Source: an uncultured Flavobacteriaceae bacterium
GTDB lineage: Bacteria; Bacteroidota; Bacteroidia; Flavobacteriales; Flavobacteriaceae
Assembly (NCBI GenBank): GCA_947494325.1
Contig: CANLUS010000001.1
Coordinates: 372,001-436,000 of the forward strand
Direction of reading: 5' to 3'
Length of the DNA: 64,000 nucleotides
Made by a program: the position numbers and the translations under genes. Below the pieces are notes generated by a model. That model saw only the letters and a list, made by a program, of their open reading frames with translations, did not search any database and had not been told where the DNA came from. Positions 8,745 to 18,198 of the stretch are shown here, piece after piece (the first letter of the stretch is position 1; each line of letters begins with the position of its first letter).

Positions 8745-9467
8745 TTATTTTTTTAAAAGATCGAAAAAAGAAAGGTTCTTTTCAAAAGCCGTGCCGACAA
8801 CTATTAGATCTGCTCCTGCGTCATATGCCCCTGCTAATTGATCTTTTGTTCGTATTCCACCGCCAACAATTAATGGTATCGACAAACTATTTTTCACCTT
8901 CCTAATTATGGAGGTAGCTACAGTTTCTACCGCTCCAGAGCCAGCCTCCAAATAAATCAATTTTTTTCCTGAATATTCGCCTGCTAAAGCCGTGTTTATA
9001 ATTAAATCAGCATTATTTTGACTCATAGGTTTTGTATTGCTCACTCGTTGAACAGCTGTTTCAACACCTCCATCTATAAGGATATAGCCCGTTGGTATAA
9101 TTTCAAGGTCTATATTTCTTAGTCGCGGGATTGACTGTACTTGCTGTTCAATCAAATATTCAGAATTACGACCAGAAATTAGGGACAAAAATAGTAGCGC
9201 ATCGGCTTCCTTAGTAACATGCGAATAATCTCCAGGAAATAAGACAACCGGTAACTTAGTCTCCGCTTTAATTGCCTTAACCACATTTTCAGTTTTATTA
9301 TTAGCATCTGTACTACCGCCAACAAAAATATGAGTTGTAATTGAAGCATTTATTCTGCTCATAATCAAAGGAATCATATCTAATATCACTTTATCTGGAT
9401 CGATAAGCACTGCCAATAGCTTTTTCTCATCTCGAATAGCTTGTAATATATTGTCGTAATTATGCAT
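8745..9467 (-). CDS. Geranylgeranylglyceryl/heptaprenylglyceryl phosphate synthase (GGGPS, PcrB family)
   Basis: 240 residues with a TIM-barrel phosphate-binding pattern: LAVLIDPDKV at 18-27, HIFVGGSTDANN, YLEAGSGA, and the C-terminal IVGGGIRTKDQL and ADLIVVGTAFE blocks that bind the glycerol-1-phosphate phosphate. The family joins a polyprenyl diphosphate to sn-glycerol-1-phosphate, the first ether-bond step of archaeal-type lipids; group II enzymes from flavobacteria have been shown to have this activity. It lies 13 bp from the BLUF gene and 3 bp from the thiamine-binding protein gene. Glycerol-1-phosphate dehydrogenase is not in the window; the physiological product in this organism is unknown. 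Confidence 0.9.
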   Translation of the reverse strand: MHNYDNILQAIRDEKKLLAVLIDPDKVILDMIPLIMSRINASITTHIFVGGSTDANNKTENVVKAIKAETKLPVVLFPGDYSHVTKEADALLFLSLISGRNSEYLIEQQVQSIPRLRNIDLEIIPTGYILIDGGVETAVQRVSNTKPMSQNNADLIINTALAGEYSGKKLIYLEAGSGAVETVATSIIRKVKNSLSIPLIVGGGIRTKDQLAGAYDAGADLIVVGTAFEKNLSFFDLLKK

Positions 9468-9480
9468 GAAAATAAAAAAG

Positions 9481-9876
9481 CTAAGATAGAATTTCTTCTT
9501 GAAAAGCTTTAATTAGTTCTATGTCTGTTGAGCTATAGAGTTTATCTAATAATGAGAATTCATCAAATGTCGCTTTTTTATCATTCCAAAAATCAAGCAC
9601 AGCCATATTCCAATTCATCATGGTTCTTTTTTCAATTTGCTTATCTAAAATGATTGAAACTTCAACATGTCTAGTATCGTTCTTAATACGATTGTACAAG
9701 GCATCGATAGTGGTATCATCTCCTTCAATTAATTGAACAATCTTTGTTCTGCTTAAAAAAATATAACCCGTAATATGATGCAATTGATTTCTCTCTTGAG
9801 AATTTTGAAGCAATTCTTGAAATTTGCTTTTTTCAATACCCTCACTGGGTATAGATTTATACATAATTGCTTTCAT
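9481..9876 (-). CDS. Stand-alone BLUF-domain blue-light photoreceptor
   Basis: 131 residues: one BLUF domain (about 1-95) plus a short helical tail. All residues of the flavin photocycle are visible: Tyr6 (MYKS), Asn30 (ERNQ), Gln48 (VQLIEG), Trp89 and Met91 (NWNMA). BLUF domains bind FAD and switch hydrogen bonding around the Tyr-Gln pair in blue light. No output domain is fused, so signalling must go through protein contacts of the tail. It lies 13 bp upstream of the GGGP synthase gene and 72 bp downstream of the phosphopantetheinyl transferase gene, in an operon that offers no evident light-related partner. Confidence 0.9.
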   Translation of the reverse strand: MKAIMYKSIPSEGIEKSKFQELLQNSQERNQLHHITGYIFLSRTKIVQLIEGDDTTIDALYNRIKNDTRHVEVSIILDKQIEKRTMMNWNMAVLDFWNDKKATFDEFSLLDKLYSSTDIELIKAFQEEILS

Positions 9877-9948
9877 ACTAAATATTATTCTACATAGAAA
9901 CGCTCTTCAATCTCATAAAGTATTTTAAGATCAAATAATCCAAAAAAA

Positions 9949-10587
9949 TTAATTTTCAATAAGCATTGCATATACACAGGTAAAGCCTTCAAATTCTAAA
10001 AAATGAATCTTATATTTAGACATGTTATTACGAAAGGTAATAGTTCCAAATGTTTTTGTGTTTTCAAAAGAAAAGTCTTGAACATCAATATGTTGTAAAA
10101 AGCTCAACCCCTCTTGTTCATATATTTTATAAAGTGATTCTTTCGCTCCCCAAACAATCGTTAATTTTCGCACTAATGCCTCATGATTGGCAATCGTTTT
10201 ATACTCCCTAATGGGTGTAAATTTATGTGCTATTTTTGTGATTTTATCACGTTGTTTTTCAATATCTATTCCTACATGTTCATCCTCGCTAATAATGATC
10301 CCTGAAAAATTAAAAGAATGGGTAATTGAGATAAAGGTTCCATCTTTTAAATGCGGTTTTCCTAGGGAATCATAATATAAATCTGAATCTTGATAGCCTG
10401 CAACCGCTAATAAATGACGAACACTCATAAAACCTCTTCGATGAAGATCAGATCTCATACCATCGACACGCTCTTGAGACTTTTCAGTTAGTAAAATATT
10501 CCTGCTTAACTCATCAAATAATTCATCTATTTTCCAAACAAATACTTTTGTGATATTATTAACTACGATAGTTTTGAAGAGAGGCAT
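9949..10587 (-). CDS. 4'-phosphopantetheinyl transferase superfamily protein (Sfp type)
   Basis: 212 residues. The metal-binding GIDIEKQ and the WGAKESLYKI motif (about residue 147 onward) identify the family, which transfers phosphopantetheine from CoA to acyl- or peptidyl-carrier proteins. The length fits Sfp-type enzymes of two pseudo-repeats rather than the 120-residue AcpS. No carrier protein or synthase lies nearby. It is the first gene of the minus-strand run 10587 to 6764 and diverges from ahcY. Confidence 0.9.
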   Translation of the reverse strand: MPLFKTIVVNNITKVFVWKIDELFDELSRNILLTEKSQERVDGMRSDLHRRGFMSVRHLLAVAGYQDSDLYYDSLGKPHLKDGTFISITHSFNFSGIIISEDEHVGIDIEKQRDKITKIAHKFTPIREYKTIANHEALVRKLTIVWGAKESLYKIYEQEGLSFLQHIDVQDFSFENTKTFGTITFRNNMSKYKIHFLEFEGFTCVYAMLIEN

Positions 10588-10606
10588 GTCTTTTTAATTT
10601 ATTGCG

Positions 10607-10614
10607 TAACTTTG
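10607..10614 (+). promoter_or_regulatory. Promoter -7 box for ahcY
   Basis: TAACTTTG is an exact TAnnTTTG match 34 bp before the ahcY start codon. No well-spaced -33 box is seen. Confidence 0.5.
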
Positions 10615-10648
10615 CAGTCAATTTTTAAGATAAAACAAAGATACTATT

Positions 10649-11965
10649 ATGAGTACAAAAACTGCTACATATGTGCCTTTTAAAGTTAAAGATATTTCTT
10701 TGGCTGACTGGGGAAGAAAAGAAATTGAACTCGCTGAAGCGGAAATGCCTGGTTTGATGTCTTTACGTGAGGAATATAAAAATGAGCAACCCCTTAAAGG
10801 AGCTAGAATTGCTGGTTGTTTACATATGACCATTCAAACGGCTGTTTTAATTGAGACCTTGCAGGCACTAGGAGCCGAAGTTACTTGGAGCTCTTGTAAT
10901 ATTTTTTCTACACAAGATCAAGCTGCTGCTGCTATTGCAGAAGCCGGGATACCGGTATATGCATGGAAAGGAATGAATGATGAAGAATTTGACTGGTGTA
11001 TAGAGCAAACACTCTTTTTCGGTGAGGAAAGAAAGCCATTAAACATGATTTTGGATGACGGTGGTGATTTAACGAATATGGTACTTGATAATTATCCAGA
11101 ATTGGTAGACGGTATTAAAGGTTTATCAGAAGAAACGACCACAGGAGTTCATAGACTGTATGATCGAGTAAAGGAAGGCACTTTGCCGATGCCGGCTATT
11201 AATGTGAACGATTCTGTTACAAAATCGAAGTTTGATAATAAATATGGCTGTAAAGAATCAGCTGTAGATGCTATTCGAAGAGCGACAGATATTATGTTAG
11301 CTGGCAAACGAGTTGTTGTTTGTGGTTATGGAGATGTAGGAAAAGGAACTGCAGCTTCTTTCAGAGGCGCTGGGTCTATTGTAACGGTTACAGAAATTGA
11401 CCCAATTTGTGCATTACAAGCAGCAATGGATGGTTTTGAAGTGAAAAAATTAGAAACTGTAGCTCCAAAAGCTGATATTGTCATTACCACTACTGGCAAC
11501 AAAGATATTGTACAAGCGCATCACTTTGAGGCTTTAAAAGACAAAACGATTGTTTGTAATATTGGTCATTTTGATAACGAAATTGATATGGCTTGGTTAA
11601 ACGATAATCATGGAACAACAAAAGTAGAAATCAAACCTCAAGTTGATAAATATACTGTAAACGGAAAAGATATTATTATCTTGGCAGAAGGGCGTTTGGT
11701 CAATCTAGGTTGTGCTACTGGGCATCCTAGTTTCGTTATGAGTAATTCATTTACCAATCAAACATTGGCACAAATAGAATTATGGAAAAATTCGGATTCG
11801 TATAAAAACGAAGTGTATATGTTACCTAAGCATTTAGATGAGAAAGTGGCAAAATTACATTTGGCTAAAATAGGTGTTGAATTGACAGAATTACGTGAGG
11901 ATCAAGCGGCTTATATCGGAGTAGATAAGAAAGGTCCTTTCAAACCAGAATATTACAGATATTAA
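10649..11965 (+). CDS. ahcY: Adenosylhomocysteinase
   Basis: 438 residues, full length. It hydrolyses S-adenosylhomocysteine to adenosine and homocysteine using tightly bound NAD, keeping methylation reactions running. Visible: [16 protein letters not shown] near residue 56, [15 protein letters not shown], the NAD-binding [15 protein letters not shown] near 227, [11 protein letters not shown], and the C-terminal [10 protein letters not shown] tail whose Lys and Tyr contact NAD of the neighbouring subunit. Single gene with its own promoter and a strong terminator after it. Confidence 0.97.
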   Translation: MSTKTATYVPFKVKDISLADWGRKEIELAEAEMPGLMSLREEYKNEQPLKGARIAGCLHMTIQTAVLIETLQALGAEVTWSSCNIFSTQDQAAAAIAEAGIPVYAWKGMNDEEFDWCIEQTLFFGEERKPLNMILDDGGDLTNMVLDNYPELVDGIKGLSEETTTGVHRLYDRVKEGTLPMPAINVNDSVTKSKFDNKYGCKESAVDAIRRATDIMLAGKRVVVCGYGDVGKGTAASFRGAGSIVTVTEIDPICALQAAMDGFEVKKLETVAPKADIVITTTGNKDIVQAHHFEALKDKTIVCNIGHFDNEIDMAWLNDNHGTTKVEIKPQVDKYTVNGKDIIILAEGRLVNLGCATGHPSFVMSNSFTNQTLAQIELWKNSDSYKNEVYMLPKHLDEKVAKLHLAKIGVELTELREDQAAYIGVDKKGPFKPEYYRY

Positions 11966-11990
11966 TTTTTAATATACATACTATAATGAA

Positions 11991-12018
11991 GCCCTTTCCG
12001 TTATGGAAGGGGTTTTTT
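11991..12018 (+). terminator. Rho-independent terminator after ahcY
   Basis: Arms CCCTTTCC (11992-11999) and GGAAGGGG (12005-12012) with a short loop, followed by six T. Confidence 0.9.
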
Positions 12019-12040
12019 AATAACTTCTTTTAAATTCTAT

Positions 12041-12048
12041 TATCTTTA
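12041..12048 (+). promoter_or_regulatory. Candidate -7 box for the stress-protein gene
   Basis: TATCTTTA differs from TAnnTTTG only at the last base and lies 14 bp before the start codon, directly after the ahcY terminator, where a new promoter is needed. Confidence 0.35.
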
Positions 12049-12062
12049 ACAAAAAATAACCA

Positions 12063-12857
12063 ATGAAAAATTTATTAGTTCCTATTGGGTCAAGCGGAAA
12101 CGCAGTCAACACCTTGCAATATGCTATAGATTTTGCTCATGCCTTGGATGCAAGAATATTTGTGACTCAAGTCTATGAAAGCACAAAGGTTGCAGGTAAT
12201 TTAAAAAACATTGATGCTTTTTTAGAAGAAGAAACTACCAAGGAGCTTCAAGAGGTATTAAACAAAGTTGACACAAAGAATATTCAGATATCTTCGGTTA
12301 CAATGAAAGGCAAAGTGCTTGAATCTATAGAAGCGATGTCGAAAGATTTAAAAATTGACCTGATCGTTTCATCAGCAAAAAGTGTGTCTGTAGATGAAAC
12401 TGTTTATTTAGGGAAAGTTGCAGGGAGTCTCGTTAAAGATATTGATGTACCGGTATTAATTGTTCCTGCTCAGTATCGCTTTAAACCAGTTTCAAAAATT
12501 TTAATGGCGATTAAATCTGGTAAAGTTAAGCCAGGAAATGTCTTAGAACCTTTGAATAAAATTGTACATACTTTTTCAGCTACTATTAGTTTAATTCAAA
12601 TAATTACTCCGAAAGCTAGCGATGATGAAAAAGAAGTTAGTCAGGATTTAAAAGGGCTAGCATCGAACTTTAAAAAAACCGAAAATGCTACCATTTTTCA
12701 AGGTGTTTTAGAGCATTTACATGTTACCGAGCCTGATATGTTATGCGTAATGCGCCGTAAGCGTGGTTTTTTTGCCAAACTTTGGGAAAAGGACACCGTA
12801 AAAAAATCATATTTTGAAAGTCGTATCCCTTTACTCGTTTTAAAGGGAATTGTATAA
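12063..12857 (+). CDS. Universal stress protein (UspA family)
   Basis: 264 residues. The N-terminal half is a UspA domain (NLLVPIGSSGNAVNTLQYAIDFA at the start, split here as conserved core; DLIVSSAKS near 105; VPVLIVPAQYRF near 137). The C-terminal half (about 145-264) repeats the fold in degraded form and ends with IPLLVLKGIV. The ATP-binding glycine motif (G-2x-G-9x-G-S/T) is not evident, suggesting a non-ATP-binding type. Cytoplasmic; function in stress survival is known for the family only. Confidence 0.85.
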   Translation: MKNLLVPIGSSGNAVNTLQYAIDFAHALDARIFVTQVYESTKVAGNLKNIDAFLEEETTKELQEVLNKVDTKNIQISSVTMKGKVLESIEAMSKDLKIDLIVSSAKSVSVDETVYLGKVAGSLVKDIDVPVLIVPAQYRFKPVSKILMAIKSGKVKPGNVLEPLNKIVHTFSATISLIQIITPKASDDEKEVSQDLKGLASNFKKTENATIFQGVLEHLHVTEPDMLCVMRRKRGFFAKLWEKDTVKKSYFESRIPLLVLKGIV

Positions 12858-12863
12858 AATTTT

Positions 12864-12937
12864 GGGGATGTAGCTCAGCTGGCTAGAGCGCTTGACTGGC
12901 AGTCAAGAGGTCGTGGGTTCGACTCCCATCTTCTCCA
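12864..12937 (+). tRNA. tRNA-Ala (anticodon GGC)
   Basis: 74 nt folding as a cloverleaf: acceptor 12864-12870 with 12930-12936, D arm GCTC/GAGC, anticodon stem CTTGA/TCAAG with loop CTGGCAG, T arm GTGGG/CCCAT with TTCGACT. The G3-U70 wobble pair that marks alanine tRNAs is present. Position 6-67 looks like a T-T mismatch. The CCA end is not encoded. Confidence 0.95.
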
Positions 12938-12950
12938 CATCATGTAGAAA

Positions 12951-12975
12951 ATCCGCACAAAAGTGTGGATTTTTT
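12951..12975 (+). terminator. Terminator after tRNA-Ala
   Basis: Arms ATCCGCAC (12951-12958) and GTGTGGAT (12963-12970) with an AAAA loop, followed by a T run. Confidence 0.85.
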
Positions 12976-13195
12976 AGTTTATGTAAAACTTGCTTTTATA
13001 TTTTTGAAAAAAAGCAGGGGAACTATGGAATTATTTTATAGTTGTTGGAGGTTGCGAATGTTAGGAGAGCAGAAGGCACTTCCATTTTCTCAGTGCAAAG
13101 CAGTAGAGCTGCGTTAAGGTAGCTGGGATCTTATTTTAACATCGCTTCCATACATTAGTTTATTTCATTTCTTATCTTTAGAAAAATTTTAATCC
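12976..13195. other. Non-coding stretch between tRNA-Ala and the CotH gene
   Basis: No open reading frame of note. The middle (about 13040-13135) is visibly richer in G and C and purines than the surrounding spacers and holds a small GCAG/CTGC hairpin; I do not recognise a known RNA. A promoter-like TATCTTTA (13173-13180) lies 15 bp before the next start codon. Confidence 0.4.
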
Positions 13196-14572
13196 ATGAA
13201 GCGTAACATCTTTCGACTTTATATACTTTTTGTTTCCTGTTCGCTAGTATTGCTGACATCTTGTAATAAAGATGATGCTCCTGGAGGAGATCCCGAAGAA
13301 CCTCAGGGGGTAGGACTACCTCTTATTTCTATAAATACCAACGGAGCAGTAATTGTTGATGAACCTAAAGTAAACGCTAAGATTACAGTTATTGAGGAGG
13401 ACGTTGTTTCTTATGAAGGGGATATAGCCATTGAGTTTCGAGGAGCCTCATCTCAGGCATTGTTTCCAAAAAAGTCGTATGGTTTTGAGACAAGAGACAG
13501 CAACAATGAGGATCTTGATGTTCCTTTACTAGGGTTTCCAGAAGAAGAAGATTGGATTCTTAATGGACCCTACAGTGATAAAACTTTATTACGAAATGTT
13601 TTAATATACGATCTTTCTCGAGAAATGAATATGTATGCCAGTCGAACCAAATTGGTAGAACTCAATGTAAATGATTCCTACAGAGGTGTGTATGTATTTA
13701 TGGAAAAATTGAAAAGAGATTCGCAGCGCATCGCTATTGAAAAATTGAATGAATCTGAAAATAGTGGCGAAGATCTTACTGGAGGTTATATTCTGAAAAT
13801 CGATAAGGTTTCTGGATCAAATCTTGGTAGTGGTTATAATTCTCAAAATTCGTTTAATTCGAGTTATACTCCTCCAAGTGGGAGCTCAGATAAACAAATA
13901 CGATTTTTATATGAATATCCTAAAGCAGAAGAGATCACAACAGCGCAAAAATCATATATTTCGACGTACATAAGTGATTTCGAAAACGCACTTGCTTCCG
14001 ACGATTTTACGGACCCAACAATAGGGTATGCTGCCTATATAGACGTGAATAGTTTTATTGATTTTTTTATATTGAATGAATTATCCAATAATGTAGATGG
14101 CTTTAGACTAAGTACCTTCATGCATAAGGATAAAAATGGCAAGTTAAAAATGGGTCCTATTTGGGATTTTAATTTAGCTTTTGGTAATGCCGGTTATTGC
14201 AGCGGTGGTGTTACCAATGTATGGGCATATAAATTTAATGAACGTTGTTCTGATGATTTTTGGCTCATTCCATTTTGGTGGGAACGTTTGTTAGAAGATC
14301 CTGAATTTGTAAATCAGTTAAAAATTAGATGGACTAGCCTCCGTGCAAATACACTCTCAGAGAATGGCATTTATGATATCATTGATACCTACACTAATCA
14401 ATTGTCAAGCATTGATGCTTTAGATAGAAATTTTCAAGCATGGGACATTCTCGGCGAATGGATTTGGCCTAATAATTTTGTAGGAAATACCTATGCTGAA
14501 GAAACGGCCTATTTTAAAAACTTTATCCGCGGACGACTGAATTGGTTAGATAGTAATATTAATGCTTTATAA
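13196..14572 (+). CDS. CotH kinase family lipoprotein
   Basis: 458 residues. A lipoprotein signal peptide ends at LTSC with Cys23, followed by an acidic Pro/Gly-rich linker (24-40). The CotH domain follows: FRGASSQALFPKKSYGFE, DWILNGPYSDKTLLRN, GVYVFMEKLKRD, GGYILKIDK, and GPIWDFNLAFGN carrying the metal-binding Asp. CotH from Bacillus spore coats is an atypical protein kinase; secreted relatives are widespread in Bacteroidota but their targets are unknown. The lipid anchor with a D/E-rich start suggests surface or periplasmic exposure. It overlaps the convergent hydrolase gene by 14 bp. Confidence 0.9.
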   Translation: MKRNIFRLYILFVSCSLVLLTSCNKDDAPGGDPEEPQGVGLPLISINTNGAVIVDEPKVNAKITVIEEDVVSYEGDIAIEFRGASSQALFPKKSYGFETRDSNNEDLDVPLLGFPEEEDWILNGPYSDKTLLRNVLIYDLSREMNMYASRTKLVELNVNDSYRGVYVFMEKLKRDSQRIAIEKLNESENSGEDLTGGYILKIDKVSGSNLGSGYNSQNSFNSSYTPPSGSSDKQIRFLYEYPKAEEITTAQKSYISTYISDFENALASDDFTDPTIGYAAYIDVNSFIDFFILNELSNNVDGFRLSTFMHKDKNGKLKMGPIWDFNLAFGNAGYCSGGVTNVWAYKFNERCSDDFWLIPFWWERLLEDPEFVNQLKIRWTSLRANTLSENGIYDIIDTYTNQLSSIDALDRNFQAWDILGEWIWPNNFVGNTYAEETAYFKNFIRGRLNWLDSNINAL

Positions 14573-15404
14573 AATTTATAGACGCGTTTACCACTTGTGC
14601 CAAATGTTCTGAAATATGTTGAGATTGCCATGGATGTTTACTACCAAAAACATGATCTGCCTCATCAACAGCGAGAAGGGTACTCTCGGGATTCCATTTG
14701 TTTAAATTTCGTGCCTCTTCAAATGAAATCGAAGTATCTTTCGTTCCATGAATGATGAAGTGAGGAATATTTATGTTTCTAGCGGCTCTTTCAATATTAA
14801 ATCGAGTTTCATTGGCTTTGAAATCCTTATAAAATTGATAGAAATGTGGCATTTGTTGCTTTGTCCGACCGTTCAACACATACTTAACTCCGTTTTTTTT
14901 CCAGGCTTCAAGTTCTCCAATAGTCGATGATCTCTGAGCGAAATTACTCACAGCTGCCCATGAAATGAGTCGATTTACACGAGGTTCTTCATTTGCTTTG
15001 AGCGTTACAATTCCGCCTCCACGGGAATGGCCTATCAAGGTAATATCAGTAAATTTGATTTCTTTAGAAAAGTCATCATCTTTTAACACCCAGTCAATCA
15101 CACTTTGTAAATCATCTAATTCTTTCGTGTAATTATTATGTCCAAATGCTTCTAGGTCGGGAAAATCGATCGGTTGCTCGAGTGTTCCCCCATTATGGGA
15201 AAAATTAAACTTAACAAAAAATAATTCTTGTTGTGCGAATTGTTCAGCAACTAAGTTCCAGCATCCCCAATCTTTATAGCCTTTATAACCATGTGCAAAA
15301 ATTACAATAGACTTTGGTTGCCCCGTTTTTCTATAAAACACATCTGTTACGATTGGTCTTTGGTGCTTACCTTTTACTGGAATGTTTCTTACTGTTTCAA
15401 TCAT
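14559..15404 (-). CDS. Alpha/beta-hydrolase fold protein
   Basis: 281 residues. The fold is shown by the oxyanion-loop sequence FAHGYKGYKDWG (about 36-47), the nucleophile elbow GHSRGGG (serine near residue 128), the acid in HGTKDTSISFEEA and the histidine in ADHVFGSKHP near the C-terminus. No signal peptide, so probably cytoplasmic; esterase or peptidase substrate unknown. It is translationally coupled to the upstream nuclease gene through a TAATG stop-start overlap. Confidence 0.85.
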   Translation of the reverse strand: MIETVRNIPVKGKHQRPIVTDVFYRKTGQPKSIVIFAHGYKGYKDWGCWNLVAEQFAQQELFFVKFNFSHNGGTLEQPIDFPDLEAFGHNNYTKELDDLQSVIDWVLKDDDFSKEIKFTDITLIGHSRGGGIVTLKANEEPRVNRLISWAAVSNFAQRSSTIGELEAWKKNGVKYVLNGRTKQQMPHFYQFYKDFKANETRFNIERAARNINIPHFIIHGTKDTSISFEEARNLNKWNPESTLLAVDEADHVFGSKHPWQSQHISEHLAQVVNASINFIKH

Positions 15405-18118
15405 TAATAGGGAAGGTTTTCTGTTTCTACAAACGACATTTCTGGGTTATAAATTTCTAATAACAAACCCTTCAATTCATTTATAAACTGATCTATATCT
15501 TTTTGCGAAATAGGTTTTCTATTCACTTTCATAAAACCTACGGCCAAATTTTTAAATGATACTACCCCACTTTCAATCTGTTGTATATTCAAATCAATAG
15601 CATGCATCTGACAATACATAAACGCATATAGTAACACCTGGAAGCTTTTATGATATTTTTTATAATCTATCGTTACAAGTTCCCAATCTTTTATGATCAA
15701 TTCAGATTGACTTACTTTTCCTGTCTTATAATCTACAATTCTAATAACACCATCCAATTCATCTATTCTATCGGCTTCTCCTCTCAATTGAATTGGGAAA
15801 TCAATCCCATCAACATTTATTTTGGTATGTAAATTATATTCAAGCTCTAATATTTTGAGTCGTTTTCCTTGGTTTATTATTTGCAATTCTTGTTTTAGAA
15901 AATTTTGAACGAACTGCTGCGCAACATTATAAATCAACAAGTTTTTACCTGAGCTTATGTCGCCATTCACATATTCTTTTTGAAACCAATTTTTTACTGC
16001 AACCGGCGTTTCTTTCTGCATCTTCTCTATATCTTCCTTTTTTAAAAAATGACCTCTAAGTGGTACATAAAAAGCCTCTAAAGTCTTATGGATAATGGTG
16101 CCCAATGTATTGGCGGCTACGGTCTCCTCTATATCATCATAAGCACGAACTCCCAGTATTTTCTGCTGATAAAAATCAATTGGGTTATAGATATAAGTTG
16201 TTAACGCAGTTGGTGAAAACCCTTTTTGAGCTAAAATCTTTAGTCTTTCAAAAATATCATCATTCTTAGCGACTATTTTCTTCGTCAATTTAGAATTTAC
16301 CAATTTCGGACTCACAATATAATGCTGAATATCTGCAGGTCGATTTATCTCTAATTGGGTAATAAATCTACTCTTTTCACCAGAACCATAATGATCATTT
16401 TCGGTATTATAGAGCAAGTATATATTTTTAGCGCGTTGTAATAAGCGATAAAAGTGATATGAAAAAATAGCGTCTTTTTCTTGATATGTTGGCAAGCCAA
16501 CTTCTTTTTTAACATCAAAAGGAATAAAGGAATTATCTGATTTTCCAGCGGGTAATATCCCTTCGTTCACAGATGTTAAAATGACTGTTTCAAAGTCTAA
16601 TACCCGTGTTTCTAACATTCCCATTAATTGCAATCCTGATAAAGGTTGTCCTTTAAAGGACAACTTTTCTAAACTCAATAATTGATTATAAAACTGTTGT
16701 AATGTTTTAATATTTTTAATGTATCCATAATGGGTGTTCAACCCAATTATTTGTTGAAATATAGTTCGTAGCTTGAACAAAAATTCTTTTTCCAAAATGG
16801 TCAGAGTATGTTTTTCTAAAATATTTAAGAGCTCAATACAATACTCAAGAGCTTTGTCGACATTTTGACTCCAATTAGAAAACAGAAAAAGTATCGACTC
16901 TTTTGTATCTACATTATCAATTAAATTAGAAAGTATACTATGGTCAATAAAAATGTAATTATTCTTTACTATTTCATTAATGAGAAGTTCAGAATAGGCA
17001 ATTCTCTTTATAGAAGAATGATTCAATACTCGCAAAATATCTTTGTAATAGAACGTACTCTTTAAAGCATCTTTTTTAGCATTTACATGCAATTTTAATA
17101 AGGCATCGAATACTTGAGCAATAGGCATATTTATGAGCCCATAACCCATTGTAATATTAATTGCTCCTACTTCTTTAGGTAAAGAGTTTAAGGTTAAAGG
17201 TAATAAGGTCTCGTCGGCTAATACCAGAGCTGTATCTTGAAAATTGCTTGAATTCGATCTAGACAATAATTCACCTACATATTTTAGTTGCGTATTGTTT
17301 TTAGGGGAACCAATTACTCTAATCTGCTTCGGTTCTTTAAAATTTTCTTGAATCCAGTTGAATTTGTTTGTTTTATAATAGGGCCAATTATTGATATACT
17401 TCTTTAGAAAACTCGATGCTTGATTATTTTCAAAATAAAACGCGTCAGCATCCCAATATATCGACGCCATATCATTTTGTAATAGTTCTTGAAAAATTGT
17501 TTCTTCGGCCTTATTTAGGGCATTAAAACCTATAAAAAGTAACTGATCATTGCTTGTTTCAATATAAGTGTTCAAGTTCTCGACTGCTTCCCTATACTGT
17601 AACCCTTGATAACCGTATTGTTTACTTAGTAAAACCTGGGTCAAGTTTGAATAATATAATTCTAAGCGTTCGAAAAACTCAAAATAGTTCTTTATAATGC
17701 GTGTTTCCTTTTCAAGCGACCACTTTTCTAACTGATTGATATCTCTTAAATAACTAAATATAAAATCCGTATCTACTAAATGACGGTCAATCTCATTAAA
17801 ATCTTGTAAGACTATGGTTGCCCATTTTGTAAAACCATCGAAGTCATCAATATACTTCGGATCAGTAACACTTTTATAAACCGTATAGAACTCAAACAGC
17901 AAAGTGGTATTATCAATAAGATGAATCGATGATAATTCATCTATAAAGTCTTCGATGCTTATAATTTTAGGGAAAATAAGTGCCTCTGTGCTTTTCTTTT
18001 TAATCTCATGTTTTAAAAAAACACCAGCCCTCTTACTTGGTAAAATAAACGTGTATTCAGATATACTTTTCTTTTTAGAAAGTATGTCGTCAATAACGTT
18101 TGATAGGAAGCTCTGCAT
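15404..18118 (-). CDS. AddB/RecB-like PD-(D/E)XK nuclease-helicase subunit
   Basis: 904 residues from the ATG at 18118 (the frame extends to a TTG at 18133, a less likely start). The C-terminal 250 residues carry a PD-(D/E)XK nuclease of the RecB type: RGEADRIDELDGVIRIVDYKTGK, given here as GEADRID then IVDYKTGK, with a preceding GTIIHKTLEAFY. The body resembles AddB-type inactivated helicases: PSKRAGVFLK stands where a Walker A motif would be, but the GKT/S is missing. Such proteins pair with an AddA/RecB-type helicase for double-strand break end processing; that partner is not in the window. Followed by the hydrolase gene with overlapping stop/start. Confidence 0.85.
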   Translation of the reverse strand: MQSFLSNVIDDILSKKKSISEYTFILPSKRAGVFLKHEIKKKSTEALIFPKIISIEDFIDELSSIHLIDNTTLLFEFYTVYKSVTDPKYIDDFDGFTKWATIVLQDFNEIDRHLVDTDFIFSYLRDINQLEKWSLEKETRIIKNYFEFFERLELYYSNLTQVLLSKQYGYQGLQYREAVENLNTYIETSNDQLLFIGFNALNKAEETIFQELLQNDMASIYWDADAFYFENNQASSFLKKYINNWPYYKTNKFNWIQENFKEPKQIRVIGSPKNNTQLKYVGELLSRSNSSNFQDTALVLADETLLPLTLNSLPKEVGAINITMGYGLINMPIAQVFDALLKLHVNAKKDALKSTFYYKDILRVLNHSSIKRIAYSELLINEIVKNNYIFIDHSILSNLIDNVDTKESILFLFSNWSQNVDKALEYCIELLNILEKHTLTILEKEFLFKLRTIFQQIIGLNTHYGYIKNIKTLQQFYNQLLSLEKLSFKGQPLSGLQLMGMLETRVLDFETVILTSVNEGILPAGKSDNSFIPFDVKKEVGLPTYQEKDAIFSYHFYRLLQRAKNIYLLYNTENDHYGSGEKSRFITQLEINRPADIQHYIVSPKLVNSKLTKKIVAKNDDIFERLKILAQKGFSPTALTTYIYNPIDFYQQKILGVRAYDDIEETVAANTLGTIIHKTLEAFYVPLRGHFLKKEDIEKMQKETPVAVKNWFQKEYVNGDISSGKNLLIYNVAQQFVQNFLKQELQIINQGKRLKILELEYNLHTKINVDGIDFPIQLRGEADRIDELDGVIRIVDYKTGKVSQSELIIKDWELVTIDYKKYHKSFQVLLYAFMYCQMHAIDLNIQQIESGVVSFKNLAVGFMKVNRKPISQKDIDQFINELKGLLLEIYNPEMSFVETENLPY

Positions 18119-18147
18119 AGAACGAATGTACAAATGTTATTAAAAAG

Positions 18148-18178
18148 AAAAAAGCCGTACTATTAAGTACGGCTTTTT
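18148..18178 (-). terminator. Rho-independent terminator of the OmpA gene
   Basis: AAAGCCGTAC / GTACGGCTTT hairpin (18151-18160 and 18167-18176) with T runs on both sides, 20 bp past the ompA stop on the minus strand. Confidence 0.9.
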
Positions 18179-18198
18179 AATATTTTGTGATGTAAAAC

